Of a stretch of 64,000 bases of DNA, positions 33,377 to 42,050 are shown in pieces. The position numbers and the translations under genes were made by a program. This DNA comes from Palsa-506 sp963707065 (GTDB lineage Bacteria > Actinomycetota > Actinomycetes > Streptosporangiales > Streptosporangiaceae): assembly GCA_963707065.1 (NCBI GenBank), contig CAVPPJ010000013.1, positions 434,001-498,000 of the forward strand. The letters run 5' to 3'. The notes beneath the pieces are model-generated. The model saw nothing but the letters and a program-made list of their open reading frames with translations, ran no database searches and was not told the origin of the DNA. How positions within the stretch are numbered: position 1 is the first letter of the stretch; each line of letters begins with the position of its first letter.

Positions 33377-34444
33377 TTGCTCGGGCTGGCCTCCTCGCCG
33401 CTGGACGGGCGCACGCTCGACGCCGCACTGCAGTCGGAGGCCAGCTGGGCGGAGAGCATCGGCCGTCTTGAGGTCAGGCTCGTCTCGGCCGGCCCGCCCG
33501 TCACCCTGGACAACCACATCGCGCAGGAAGTGCTCCGGATTGCGCGGGAGGCGCTGACCAACATCGTCCGGCACGCCCGCGCGCGCTCGGTCCGGCTCGG
33601 CCTGGTCTACGAGCGTGCGGCCGTATCGCTGCTGGTCCAGGACGACGGCGAGGGCTTCGACCCGCGGGCCGACGGGCTGGACGAGCGTTTCGGGCTCCGC
33701 GCCATGACCGAGCGCGCGCGGGATCTGGGCGGCAGCGTCGATGTTGACTCGCTGCCCGGCTGGGGCACCCGGATCCGCGCCCGCTTCCCGTACGCACGCG
33801 ACGAGGCAACGGCCGGCCCCCCGCTGCGCGTGCTCGTCGCCGCGGCCCAGCCGATGGTGCAGGCTGGCCTGTCCCGGCTGCTGTCGTGGACCGAGCCCGG
33901 CGTCGAGGTTGTCGGCGAAGCCGGGACGGCGGCCGATGCGCTGGAAGCCTGCCGTGCGCTCCGCCCCGACGTGGTGCTGGCCGGCCTCGGGCTGACGACC
34001 GGCGATGGCACCAGCGCGATCCGGCTGCTGCTTGGCCACGAACCCCGGCTCGCCGTCGTGGCGCTCTGCGAGGCCGATGACGACGAGCGGGTCGCCGACG
34101 CGATGCGGGCGGGAGCGCGCGGGTGCGTGGACACCGGCGTGGACGGCCCCGAGCTGGCGCGGGCCGTCGTGGCGGCCGGCCGTGGCCAGGCGATCCTGTC
34201 CGGCCCGGTCCTCCGGCAACTGCATCGCGGGCTGCAGGACAGCGGCCTGGAGGCGGCGCTAACCGACCGGGAGCGCGAGGTACGCAAGCTGATGGAGCTC
34301 GGGCTGCCGGACAAGCTCATCGCCGAGCAGCTTGTGCTGTCCGTCAAGACGGTGGAAAAGCACGCCGGCGCGGTGCTGCGCAAGACCGGGGCACGCAACC
34401 GGACTGAGCTCGCGGCGCTGGCCGGGCGGGCCCGCGCACGGTAG
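33377..34444 (+). CDS. Kinase ATPase domain fused to pseudo-receiver and LuxR HTH (3' part of interrupted gene)
   Basis: The frame is homologous from about 33233 although the first usable start is a TTG at 33377 without a ribosome site. HATPase motifs are IAREALTNIVRHARA (N box), DDGEGFDP (G1) and RFGLRAMTERA. A NarL-type receiver follows, but its key residues are gone: the acidic pair reads VLVAAAQP, the phospho-acceptor position reads VVLAGLGL instead of VVLLDLRM, and the Lys is a Thr in GCVDTGV. It ends in a normal LuxR HTH (LTDREREVRKLMELGLPDKLIAEQL). Kinase and DNA-binding output on one chain with a receiver that cannot be phosphorylated is unusual. Confidence 0.75.
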   Translation: MLGLASSPLDGRTLDAALQSEASWAESIGRLEVRLVSAGPPVTLDNHIAQEVLRIAREALTNIVRHARARSVRLGLVYERAAVSLLVQDDGEGFDPRADGLDERFGLRAMTERARDLGGSVDVDSLPGWGTRIRARFPYARDEATAGPPLRVLVAAAQPMVQAGLSRLLSWTEPGVEVVGEAGTAADALEACRALRPDVVLAGLGLTTGDGTSAIRLLLGHEPRLAVVALCEADDDERVADAMRAGARGCVDTGVDGPELARAVVAAGRGQAILSGPVLRQLHRGLQDSGLEAALTDREREVRKLMELGLPDKLIAEQLVLSVKTVEKHAGAVLRKTGARNRTELAALAGRARAR

Positions 34445-34571
34445 CCGGGCGGGCTGAGCGGCGCCGGTACGCGCGGTAGGGGAAACCCTCCATGCAAAGG
34501 AGGACTTCCCCTGATCCATGATCGCGGCCGGCTGCGTAGGTTGGCAGTGTCCGCCCGAGGAGGTATTTGGC

Positions 34572-35432
34572 TTGCCAGTCGTGCCGCTCAAGGACATCGT
34601 GGACCGCGGCTTTGCCGAGCGGTACGGCGTGGCGGCGATCAACGTCGTCAATGACCTGACGCTGGAGGCCGTGCTGGCCGCGGCCGTCGAGGAACGCGCC
34701 CCCGTCATCATCCAGACCTCGGTGAAGACCGTGCGCTCGATCGGGCTCGACCTGCTCTTCGCGATGTGGCAGGCGCTCACGGCCGGCATCGAGGTACCGG
34801 TCAGCCTGCACCTGGACCACTGCCCGGATCGCGCGGTCATCTCCCGCTGCCTGGCCAAAGGATGGAACTCGGTCCTGTTCGACGGCTCATCCCTGCCGGT
34901 CGAGGAGAACCAGCGGCAGACCGTCGAGGTGGTCGCGGAGGCCCGTTCGTACGGCGCGGACGTCGAAGGCGAGATCGAGGCGATCACCGGCGTCGAGGAC
35001 GGCATCGGATCCGACGAGGAAGCGCAGCGCCAGTCGCTGCCGGTTGCCCTTGACTTCATCCGGGCCACCGGCATCACGGTCTTCGCCCCGGCCATCGGGA
35101 ACGCCCACGGCGTGTACCACGCCGAGCCGACGCTGGATGCCCAGCGCGTATCTGACATCGTCGCAGCGGAGCCCGTCCCGATCGCGCTGCACGGCGGCAC
35201 CGGCCTGACCGATGCGCAATTCGCCGACCTGATCGCCCGCGGCTGCGCCAAAGTCAATATCTCCACGGCGCTGAAGGTCGTTTACATGCAGTCCAGCCTG
35301 GAGTTCCTGCAGAAGGCAGCGGAACGGGGCAGTTGGGACCCGCCCTCCCTCTTCACCGCGACCCGGGCCGCGGTGAAGGACATGGCCGCCGACCACATGC
35401 GCCGCTTCGGCAGCGCCGGCCGGGCGTGGTGA
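34572..35432 (+). CDS. Class II (Zn) ketose-bisphosphate aldolase, tagatose/fructose type
   Basis: 286 residues from a TTG at 34572, chosen because GGAGG sits 8 bases upstream and the product MPVVPLKDIVDRGFAERYG aligns with family N-termini. Class II motifs: the catalytic Asp and zinc His in SLHLDHC (D82, H83), zinc Glu in DVEGEIEAITGVED, zinc His in APAIGNAHGVY, and the phosphate loop LHGGTG plus KVNISTALK. It cleaves a ketose (bis)phosphate to dihydroxyacetone phosphate and an aldehyde. It is the first gene of an operon with a HAD phosphatase and DhaL/DhaK-type kinase subunits, consistent with ketose or sugar-alcohol breakdown. Confidence 0.9.
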   Translation: MPVVPLKDIVDRGFAERYGVAAINVVNDLTLEAVLAAAVEERAPVIIQTSVKTVRSIGLDLLFAMWQALTAGIEVPVSLHLDHCPDRAVISRCLAKGWNSVLFDGSSLPVEENQRQTVEVVAEARSYGADVEGEIEAITGVEDGIGSDEEAQRQSLPVALDFIRATGITVFAPAIGNAHGVYHAEPTLDAQRVSDIVAAEPVPIALHGGTGLTDAQFADLIARGCAKVNISTALKVVYMQSSLEFLQKAAERGSWDPPSLFTATRAAVKDMAADHMRRFGSAGRAW

Positions 35433-35439
35433 GCCGGCC

Positions 35440-36225
35440 ATGACCGGCTCGGCGGCCCGGGCACTGGTGTTCGACTGCGACGGCGTGCTGGCCGACACCG
35501 AGCGGTACGGGCACCTGCCCGCGTTCAACGCCACGTTCGAGGAGTTCGGGCTGCCGGTGTGCTGGACGGAGGCGGACTACCTGGAGAAGCTGCGCATCGG
35601 CGGCGGCAAGGAGCGCATGGCCAGCCTGCTCACGCCGGAGTTCATCGCGGCGGCCGGGCTGCCCGCCGATGCCGCGGCGCAGCAGGCGGCCATCGCCGCC
35701 TGGCACCGGCGCAAGACCGAGATATACGCGGAGCTGGTGGCCTCCGGTGCCGTGGTGCCGCGGGCCGGCGTGGCCAGGGTGACCGCCGCGGCACTCGCCG
35801 CTGGCTGGCGGCTTGCCGTCGCGTCGACATCAGCCGAGCCATCGGTGCGGGCCACCCTGGAGCGCGCGGTCGGACGGCAGCAGGCACGCGAAGTCGAGGT
35901 CTTCGCCGGCGACGTGGTGCCGCACAAGAAGCCGGCCCCGGACATCTACCTGCTGGCCCTGGAGCGGCTGCAGATTCCGGCCGGCCGGGCCGTGGTCGTG
36001 GAGGATTCCCGCAACGGCCTGCGGGCGGCGGCGAGCGCGGGCACGACCTGCGTGATTACGGTCAACGGATTCACCGAGCATGAGGACTTCAGCGAAGCTG
36101 CCCTGGTGGTGAGCTCGCTAGGTGACCCGGGCGGCGAGCGATCGCGGGTGCTCGCCAACCGGAGCCGCGCGCAGCCCGGGGCCTGGATCACCCTGGACGA
36201 CCTGGCTGCGACCCTTCCCCCCTAA
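35440..36225 (+). CDS. HAD-IA hydrolase (CbbY/beta-phosphoglucomutase-like)
   Basis: 261 residues. HAD motifs: nucleophile and acid in VFDCDGVLADT (D12, D14), motif II Ser/Thr in LAVASTSAEPS, the motif III Lys in VPHKKPAPDIYLLALE, and motif IV Asp in VVVEDSRNGLRAA. A helical cap lies between motifs I and II. CbbY-type enzymes dephosphorylate sugar phosphates such as xylulose bisphosphate, and others are phosphoglucomutases. It starts 7 bases after the aldolase stop, so it is in the same operon and likely acts on a phosphorylated sugar of that pathway. Confidence 0.88.
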   Translation: MTGSAARALVFDCDGVLADTERYGHLPAFNATFEEFGLPVCWTEADYLEKLRIGGGKERMASLLTPEFIAAAGLPADAAAQQAAIAAWHRRKTEIYAELVASGAVVPRAGVARVTAAALAAGWRLAVASTSAEPSVRATLERAVGRQQAREVEVFAGDVVPHKKPAPDIYLLALERLQIPAGRAVVVEDSRNGLRAAASAGTTCVITVNGFTEHEDFSEAALVVSSLGDPGGERSRVLANRSRAQPGAWITLDDLAATLPP

Positions 36226-36329
36226 CCATCTTCGAGCCGCCGGATCATGTCCGGCGGGCCACCGCCAGGCGCGTCACGGCCTGGCGGACCGGCGCCCGGC
36301 AGCGGCCCGGCGAAACCCAAGGAGTGCTC

Positions 36330-36980
36330 ATGCCTACTGCAAGCCTCGGCGACGTTGAGGCAGTGGTGCGGATCACCGCGCAAGTCTGCGTCGACAACGA
36401 GAAGTACTTCGGCGAGCTTGACTCGGTCGTCGGCGACGGCGACTTCGGCTACTCGATGGCCCGCGGCTTCGAGCTGGTGATCCGGGACTGGGACGGGTTC
36501 GACCGCAGCGACATCGGGACCTTCCTGAAGAAGATCGCCGTCGTCATCACCAGCCGGATCGGCGGCACCTCGGGCCCGATCTGGGGGACCGCGCTGCTGC
36601 GCGCCGCCTCCACCGCCGGCGCCGTCACCAGCCTGGAGCCCGCCCAGATCGTGGCTATGCTGCGCGCCTCCATCGAGGGGATCAAGGCCCGCGGCCGGTC
36701 CGATGTCGGCGACAAGACACTGCTCGATGCGCTCGTCCCGACCGTCGACACCATCGAGCAGCAGGTCGCCGCCGGCGCCGATACGGCCGCCACGCTCCGC
36801 GCCGCGGCGGTCACGGCCCGGGAGCACGCCGAGGCAACGCGTCCCATGCAGGCCATGCGCGGGCGGGCCAGCTACACGGGCGAGCGCAGCATCGGCACGC
36901 TGGACGCCGGCGCCGTCGCCATCGCCGTGATCTTCGAGGCACTTGCCGACCAGTGGCCGGACCTCCCGGCCCGGTCCTGA
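36330..36980 (+). CDS. dhaL: Dihydroxyacetone kinase-type L subunit (ADP/ATP-binding)
   Basis: 216 residues from the ATG at 36330, with AAGGAG five bases upstream. The three Mg-nucleotide aspartates are present as D31, D36 and D38 (LDSVVGDGDFG). Other family marks are GTALLRAASTAG, GRSDVGDKTLLDALVP and the C-terminal GRASYTGERSIGTLDAGAVA. DhaL donates the phosphate to a ketone covalently bound on DhaK. No PTS-type dhaM is adjacent. Order aldolase, HAD, L, K suggests phosphorylation of a triose or tetrose ketose linked to the aldolase. Confidence 0.92.
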   Translation: MPTASLGDVEAVVRITAQVCVDNEKYFGELDSVVGDGDFGYSMARGFELVIRDWDGFDRSDIGTFLKKIAVVITSRIGGTSGPIWGTALLRAASTAGAVTSLEPAQIVAMLRASIEGIKARGRSDVGDKTLLDALVPTVDTIEQQVAAGADTAATLRAAAVTAREHAEATRPMQAMRGRASYTGERSIGTLDAGAVAIAVIFEALADQWPDLPARS

Positions 36981-36998
36981 CACTGATGGAGGAATGTA

Positions 36999-37994
36999 AT
37001 GAAGAAGTTCGTCAACGACCCGCAGCAGTTCGTACCCGAGATGCTCAAGGGAATCGCGCTGGCCAACCCGGACACCCTGAAATACGTCCCTGAGTACAAC
37101 CTGATCATGCGGACCGATGCGCCCCGCGACGACAAGGTTTCCGTCATCCAGGGATCGGGGTCCGGGCACGAGCCCGCGCACGTGATGATCGTCGGCAAGG
37201 GCATGCTGGACGCGGCCTGCCCGGGGGACGTCTTCGCCGCCCCGCCGATGGACTACGTGCTGGAGACCAGCAAGCTGCTGAACTCCCCGAAGGGCATCCT
37301 GCACATCATCAACAACTACACCGGCGACCGGATGGCCTTCGAGATGGGCAAGGAGATGGCGGAGGCGGACGGCCTCACCATCGGGACGCTGCTCGTCGAT
37401 GATGACGTCGCGGTGAAGGACTCGACTTACACCGTCGGGCGCCGGGGCGTGGCCGGGAACTTCTTCGTGATCAAGGCAGTGGGTGCCGCGTCCGAGCAGG
37501 GCGCGGACCTCGACGAGCTGCTCCGCATCGGCGAGAAGGTCAACTCCGTCACCAGGACCATGGGGATGGCGCTGACCTCGTGCACCCCGCCCGCCAAGGG
37601 CTCGCCGCTTTTCGAGCTCGGGGACGACGAGATGGAGATGGGCGTCGGGATCCACGGCGAGCCCGGCCGCCGCCGGGAGAAGCTGGCCAGCGCCAACGCG
37701 ATCGTGGACGAACTGCTCGAAGCGGTCGTGACGGACCTGCCGTTCGGCAAGGGCGACGACGTGGCGCTGATGATCAACGGCCTCGGCGGCACGCCGATCA
37801 GCGAGCTGTACATCCTCTACGGGTACGCACATGAGCAGCTGGCCAAGCGCGGGATCAACATCCGGCGCAACTACGTTGGGGAGTACTGCACGTCGCTGGA
37901 CATGGCCGGCACCTCCATCACGCTCAGCCGGCTCGACTCGGAGATCGACGGGCTGCTCGGCGCGCCGGCCGAGATCGCGATCCGGACGTTCTGA
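36999..37994 (+). CDS. dhaK: Dihydroxyacetone kinase-type K subunit (ketone-binding)
   Basis: 331 residues, ATG preceded by GGAGGA. The catalytic His that forms a hemiaminal with the substrate carbonyl is H219 in MGVGIHGEPG, and the GSGSGHEP loop lies at 52-59. Also present are HIINNYTGDRMAFEMG and the C-terminal CTSLDMAGTSITL. Full length for DhaK. It may phosphorylate dihydroxyacetone or a related ketose such as erythrulose; actinobacterial homologues include tetrulose kinases. It begins 18 bases after dhaL and is followed by strong stem-loops, so it ends the operon. Confidence 0.92.
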   Translation: MKKFVNDPQQFVPEMLKGIALANPDTLKYVPEYNLIMRTDAPRDDKVSVIQGSGSGHEPAHVMIVGKGMLDAACPGDVFAAPPMDYVLETSKLLNSPKGILHIINNYTGDRMAFEMGKEMAEADGLTIGTLLVDDDVAVKDSTYTVGRRGVAGNFFVIKAVGAASEQGADLDELLRIGEKVNSVTRTMGMALTSCTPPAKGSPLFELGDDEMEMGVGIHGEPGRRREKLASANAIVDELLEAVVTDLPFGKGDDVALMINGLGGTPISELYILYGYAHEQLAKRGINIRRNYVGEYCTSLDMAGTSITLSRLDSEIDGLLGAPAEIAIRTF

Positions 37995-38007
37995 GATCGT
38001 CCGCCCA

Positions 38008-38061
38008 GGCCAGCTGATGCTGGCCCGCCGGGCCCGCGGCGCAACGCCGCGGGCCCGGCGG
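38008..38061 (+). terminator. Two adjacent stem-loops after dhaK
   Basis: A small hairpin (GGCCAGC/GCTGGCC, 38008-38025) abuts a very strong one with perfect 17-bp arms (38025-38041 and 38045-38061) and a CAA loop. No T-run, as is common in high-GC actinobacteria. It lies 30-70 bases beyond the dhaK stop and is the likely operon end. Confidence 0.75.
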
Positions 38062-38500
38062 CGGATCGGGCCCGGCAGCGCTCCCCCGGCCGTTTCCTGC
38101 TGGCCGCCGCGCCCGGGCCCCGACCGCGCATCCGGGCTGGGCCCGACCCGGCCCAAGGTATTCGCTACCTGGTAGAACGCATCAGCGCCGTGCCGCCCGG
38201 ACCGCAGTGCCGCGCTGCTGAGCTACCTGCCGCCGGCCGTGCGAAGCCGTGCCGGCCCGGCCGTGCGAAGCCGGTGCCGCCGCACCGGGACCGGAAGCTC
38301 GTAAATCCTGGAATTCATGTCTGCGGTGATGCATTGCCAGCCAGGCGCGCCCGCCCGCGCGGCAAAATGCCGCACACATCGGCGCGGCGGTGATATATCA
38401 GCCGACTGATGAGATTATTCCGAGTGATCGTGGTCATTTGTTCTCAGCTGCCTGCGGTCCAGGCATCCGTCAGCAGAGTTCGCAGGAAAGGAGGTATCCC
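38062..38500 (+). other. Non-coding region before the SpoIIE signalling operon
   Basis: I see no credible gene here. It has short GCCGTGCGAAGCCG-type repeats near 38229-38275 and a lower-GC part (about 38290-38490) that probably holds the promoter of the signalling operon. A near-perfect ribosome site, AAAGGAGGT, occupies 38487-38495. Confidence 0.6.
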
Positions 38501-39787
38501 GTGACGGCCAGCACCGGCGCTTCGGCGCTACGCCCTCCGCAGATGCTGCGCCCCGCAGAAACCTCGCGCGCCACCGGGGAGCCGGCCGTCAAGGGCGTTC
38601 CGGATCAGCAGGATCCGGCATGGCACGAGGATCCCGAGACACTGCTACTGATCGAGGATGACGCCGGCGACGCCGTCCTGGTCGAGGAGTTGCTCGCCGA
38701 CAGCAGCATGCGCGCGACGCTGGCGGTGGCCGGCACGCTGGCCGAGGCGAAGGCGCAGCTGCACGGCGGCGCATTGCCCGGCTGCATCCTGCTGGACCTG
38801 CACCTGCCGGACGCCCAGGGGCTGGACCTGGTCACGCAGGTGCTGGCCGCCGCGCCGGGCGCGCCGGTCGTCGTGCTGACCGGGCTCGCCGAGGAGAGCG
38901 CCGGACTCGCCGCTGTCGCGGCCGGCGCCCAGGACTACCTGATCAAGGGACAGTCGGCGCCGGACGTCTTCAGCCGGGCGATCCGCTACGCGGTCCAGCG
39001 CAAGCATGTCGAGCGGACGTCGGCCGCATTGCAGCTCAGCGCGCTGCGGGCGGAAGAGAACGCGCGGCTTGAGCGGGGCCTGCTGCCGACCCCGCTGGTG
39101 CGCACTGGCGACTTTGAGGTCACGGCCCGGTACCGGCCCGGCCGGGCGCAGGCGCTGCTCGGCGGCGACTTCTACGACGTCGTCGAGACATCCGATGCGG
39201 CCGTGCACGCGGTCGTCGGCGACGTCTCCGGGCACGGCGCGGCGGCTGCGGCCATCGGCGTCTGCCTGCGAGTCGCCTGGCGATCGCTGATCCTGGCCGG
39301 CCTGACCGTGCCGCCGATGATCGAGCTGATCGAGCAGATGCTGGTCGCCGAGCGCGAAGGCGAGAACGTGTTCGCCACGCTGACCCATCTCACCTTCGCG
39401 CCGGACCGTCGCCGGGTGCGGATCCTGCGGGCCGGCCACCCCGGGCTGATGCTCCGCACGGCCGGCCGCGTCGATCTCATCGAGGGCACCGGCGGCCCGG
39501 CCCTGGGCCTCGTGCCCGGCGTCGCCTGGCACGAGGAGGAGATGATGCTGCCGGCCGGCGCCAGCCTGGTGCTGTTCACCGACGGGCTGTTCGAGGGGCG
39601 GATCGGCCCGGGCAGCCAGCGGCTCGGCGAGGACGGGCTGGTGGCCATGGCCCGCGAGCTGGCCGCGCTGCCGGCGGCCGCGTTTGTCGACGCGCTAATC
39701 GAGCAGACTGAGGCAGCAGCCAGTGATTACGGCGGCCTCGACGACGACGTGGCCGTCATCCACCTGGGATGGAGGACGGGCGCATGA
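38501..39787 (+). CDS. Receiver-SpoIIE (PP2C-type) phosphatase response regulator
   Basis: 428 residues from a GTG five bases after AAAGGAGGT. After a 45-residue N-terminal tail there is an intact receiver: the acidic patch in LLLIEDDAGDA, phospho-acceptor D99 in CILLDLHLP, and Lys in DYLIKGQS. A short coiled linker leads to a SpoIIE phosphatase with metal Asp motifs GGDFYDVV, GDVSGHGAAAA, LFTDGLFE and DDDVAVI. Such proteins dephosphorylate anti-sigma antagonists in general stress partner-switching systems. Its stop overlaps the next gene's start (ATGA), so phosphatase and kinase are made together; the kinase is the likely phosphodonor. Confidence 0.92.
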   Translation: MTASTGASALRPPQMLRPAETSRATGEPAVKGVPDQQDPAWHEDPETLLLIEDDAGDAVLVEELLADSSMRATLAVAGTLAEAKAQLHGGALPGCILLDLHLPDAQGLDLVTQVLAAAPGAPVVVLTGLAEESAGLAAVAAGAQDYLIKGQSAPDVFSRAIRYAVQRKHVERTSAALQLSALRAEENARLERGLLPTPLVRTGDFEVTARYRPGRAQALLGGDFYDVVETSDAAVHAVVGDVSGHGAAAAAIGVCLRVAWRSLILAGLTVPPMIELIEQMLVAEREGENVFATLTHLTFAPDRRRVRILRAGHPGLMLRTAGRVDLIEGTGGPALGLVPGVAWHEEEMMLPAGASLVLFTDGLFEGRIGPGSQRLGEDGLVAMARELAALPAAAFVDALIEQTEAAASDYGGLDDDVAVIHLGWRTGA

Positions 39788-41559
39788 CCGATGCCACGGC
39801 GCAGCGGCCGGCCGCCACGCCGGGGCCGTCGGCCAACGGGCCGCGCTTCCCGGCACTAACCGTGCAGGGCTGGTTCGGCATAGTGCTCGCCGTGCTCACC
39901 GTCCTGGTCGTGGCCGGCGCCGTCGTCATCGCCCAGGTCCTCGTGCAGAGCCGGTCGGAATCGGCCCAGCTCGACGCCGGCATCCTGCCCGCCCAGGCGC
40001 AGGCGTACCGGCTGCAGGGCGCGCTGATCGACCAGGAAACCGGGGTCCGCGGCTTCGGCATCACCGGCCAGCGGAGCTTCCTGCAGCCGTATACCGCCGG
40101 GCTCGCCACCGAGGGCAGCGCCGCGGCCAGGCTGCGGACGCTGATCGGCGGCAACCCGCTGCTGGCGGCCGACCTGCACAACCTCGAGCAGGCGGCCATC
40201 ACCTGGCGGCATGGCTTCGCCATACCGATGATCACCCTCGCCAGCCGGGGGCCGCTGAACGGCAAGGACACCGGGCTGCTGGACCAGAGCAGGCAGTCCT
40301 TCAACCACCTGCGGGTCCTGTTCGCCGCCCAGAACTCTCATCTCGCGGCCGCCGCGGCGAAGGACAGTGCCAGCCTGGGCAACATCCGCAGCATCAACGA
40401 CTGGACCTTCGTCGCCATCCTTGTCATCTTCCTGCTCGCGTCGGCGGCGCTGGCGCTCGTGCTGCACAACGCGGTCGTCCGGCCGCTGAGCCGGCTGGGA
40501 GCGGCCGCCCGGCAGGTAGTAGGCGGCAACTTCAGCCGCCGCATCGAGGCGACCGGCCCCAAGGACCTGCGGGCCGTGGCCACTGACGTCGAGGCCATGC
40601 GCCGCGAGCTGGCCGAGGCGCTGGAAGGCGCCCGCGCCGCCCAGGAAATGTCAGCCCGGCAGGCCGAGGACCTGGATGCCCAGGCCGCCGACCTGCTGCG
40701 GTCCAACGCCGATCTTGAGCAGTTCGCCTACGTGGCCTCCCATGACCTGCAGGAACCGCTGCGCAAGGTGGCGTCGTTCTGCCAGCTGCTGGAGAAGCGC
40801 TACGGCGACCAGCTGGACGAGCGCGGCCGCCAGTACATCGACTTTGCCGTCGACGGCGCGAAACGGCTGCAGATCCTGATTAACGACCTGCTGACCTTCT
40901 CCCGGGTGGGCCGGTCCGACGAACTGCGCGTGCTGCTGCCGCTGGACCGGGTACTGGACACCGCGATCGCCGACCTCGCCGTCGTGATCGAGGACACCGG
41001 CGCGGTCATCGAACGTCCCGACCACCTGCCGGAGGTGATGGGCGACCCGACCCTGCTGGCGATGCTGTGGCAGAACCTGGTCGGCAATGGCATCAAGTTC
41101 CGGATCCCCGGCCGTGACCCGGTGGTCCGGATCACCGTGGACGCGGAGCCCGACGGGATGTGGCAGTTCTGCATCGCCGACAATGGCATCGGGATCGCGC
41201 CGGAGTTCGCCGAGAAGGTGTTCGTGATCTTCCAGCGGCTGCATAGCCGTGACACCTACGCCGGTACCGGAATCGGCCTCGCACTGTGCAAGAGGATCGT
41301 CGAGCGGCACGGCGGCGAGATTAGCCTGGACACCGCCTACGCTGGCGGCGCGCGCGTCTGCTTCACCCTGCCCCAGGTTGCCGATCCGACCGTGGCCGAG
41401 CCGGGCGGCGCTGAGCACGTTACGTCCGCGGAGCACATTACGTCCGCGGAGCACGCCACGCCTGCGGAGCATGTCCTGCCCGCGGGGCACGTCACGGCTG
41501 CGGAACACGCCACGTCCGCGGAGCACGCCAGCACCAGCGCCGAAGGGATGCCCGGATGA
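39784..41559 (+). CDS. CHASE3-HAMP histidine kinase with hexapeptide-repeat tail
   Basis: 591 residues from the ATG at 39784. Helix 1 (about 25-50) and helix 2 (about 212-232) flank a CHASE3-type sensory domain with DQETGVRGFGITGQRSFLQPY. Then come HAMP (VRPLSRLGAAARQVVGGNFS), a HisKA with H320 in VASHDLQEPLRKVASF, and an HATPase with NLVGNGIKFR, DNGIGIAPEF and GTGIGLALCKRIVERHGG. This architecture resembles phytochrome-like or CHASE3 kinases that pair with small Rcp1-type receivers, and such a receiver gene follows. The last 50 residues are seven AEHxxx repeats plus a short end, probably dispensable. Confidence 0.93.
   Translation: MTDATAQRPAATPGPSANGPRFPALTVQGWFGIVLAVLTVLVVAGAVVIAQVLVQSRSESAQLDAGILPAQAQAYRLQGALIDQETGVRGFGITGQRSFLQPYTAGLATEGSAAARLRTLIGGNPLLAADLHNLEQAAITWRHGFAIPMITLASRGPLNGKDTGLLDQSRQSFNHLRVLFAAQNSHLAAAAAKDSASLGNIRSINDWTFVAILVIFLLASAALALVLHNAVVRPLSRLGAAARQVVGGNFSRRIEATGPKDLRAVATDVEAMRRELAEALEGARAAQEMSARQAEDLDAQAADLLRSNADLEQFAYVASHDLQEPLRKVASFCQLLEKRYGDQLDERGRQYIDFAVDGAKRLQILINDLLTFSRVGRSDELRVLLPLDRVLDTAIADLAVVIEDTGAVIERPDHLPEVMGDPTLLAMLWQNLVGNGIKFRIPGRDPVVRITVDAEPDGMWQFCIADNGIGIAPEFAEKVFVIFQRLHSRDTYAGTGIGLALCKRIVERHGGEISLDTAYAGGARVCFTLPQVADPTVAEPGGAEHVTSAEHITSAEHATPAEHVLPAGHVTAAEHATSAEHASTSAEGMPG
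41410..41529 (+). repeat. In-frame 18-bp tandem repeat, about 6.7 units
   Basis: Repeats of a unit close to GCGGAGCACGCCACGTCC encode AEHVTS, AEHITS, AEHATP, AEHVLP, AGHVTA, AEHATS and AEHA at the kinase C-terminus. More diverged than the array at 6773-6880. Confidence 0.9.
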
Positions 41560-42005
41560 TCGTCCAGCCCATTGAGGTACTGCTCGTCGAGGATGATCCC
41601 GGTGACGAGCTGATGACCCGCGAGGCCTTCGAGGACAACAAGATCGGCAACCGGCTGCATGTCGCACGCGACGGGGAGGAGGCGCTCGACTTCCTCTACC
41701 GCCGGGGCCTGCACGCCGACGCCCCCCGGGTCGACCTGGTGCTGCTCGACCTGAACCTGCCGAAGTACGACGGCCGCCAGGTCCTGGAGCGGATCAGGGC
41801 CGATCCCGATCTCACCCACCTGCCGGTGGTCGTGCTGACCACGTCCTCGTCCGAGGAGGACATCCTGCGCAGCTACAAGCTGCACGCCAACGCGTACGTG
41901 ACCAAGCCGGTGGACGTCAATCAGTTCATCGCGGCCGTCCGGCAGATCGACGACTTCTTCCTGTCGGTCGTCCGCCTGCCGCACCAGTGGATACCGCATG
42001 GATAA
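41556..42005 (+). CDS. Rcp1-type stand-alone receiver
   Basis: 149 residues, a receiver domain only. The acidic pocket is VEDDPGDE, the phospho-acceptor D65 lies in LVLLDLNLPKYDG, Thr in VVVLTTSSSEED, and Lys in AYVTKPVD. The C-terminal extension (IDDFFLSVVRLP) is the dimerisation tail typical of Rcp1-type regulators paired with CHASE3 or phytochrome kinases. The ATG overlaps the kinase stop (ATGA). It probably shuttles phosphate between this kinase and the SpoIIE response regulator. Confidence 0.93.
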   Translation: MIVQPIEVLLVEDDPGDELMTREAFEDNKIGNRLHVARDGEEALDFLYRRGLHADAPRVDLVLLDLNLPKYDGRQVLERIRADPDLTHLPVVVLTTSSSEEDILRSYKLHANAYVTKPVDVNQFIAAVRQIDDFFLSVVRLPHQWIPHG

Positions 42006-42050
42006 GGACGCGCATGCCTGATCGGGGGTCGGCGCAACAGCGCTGGCGTC

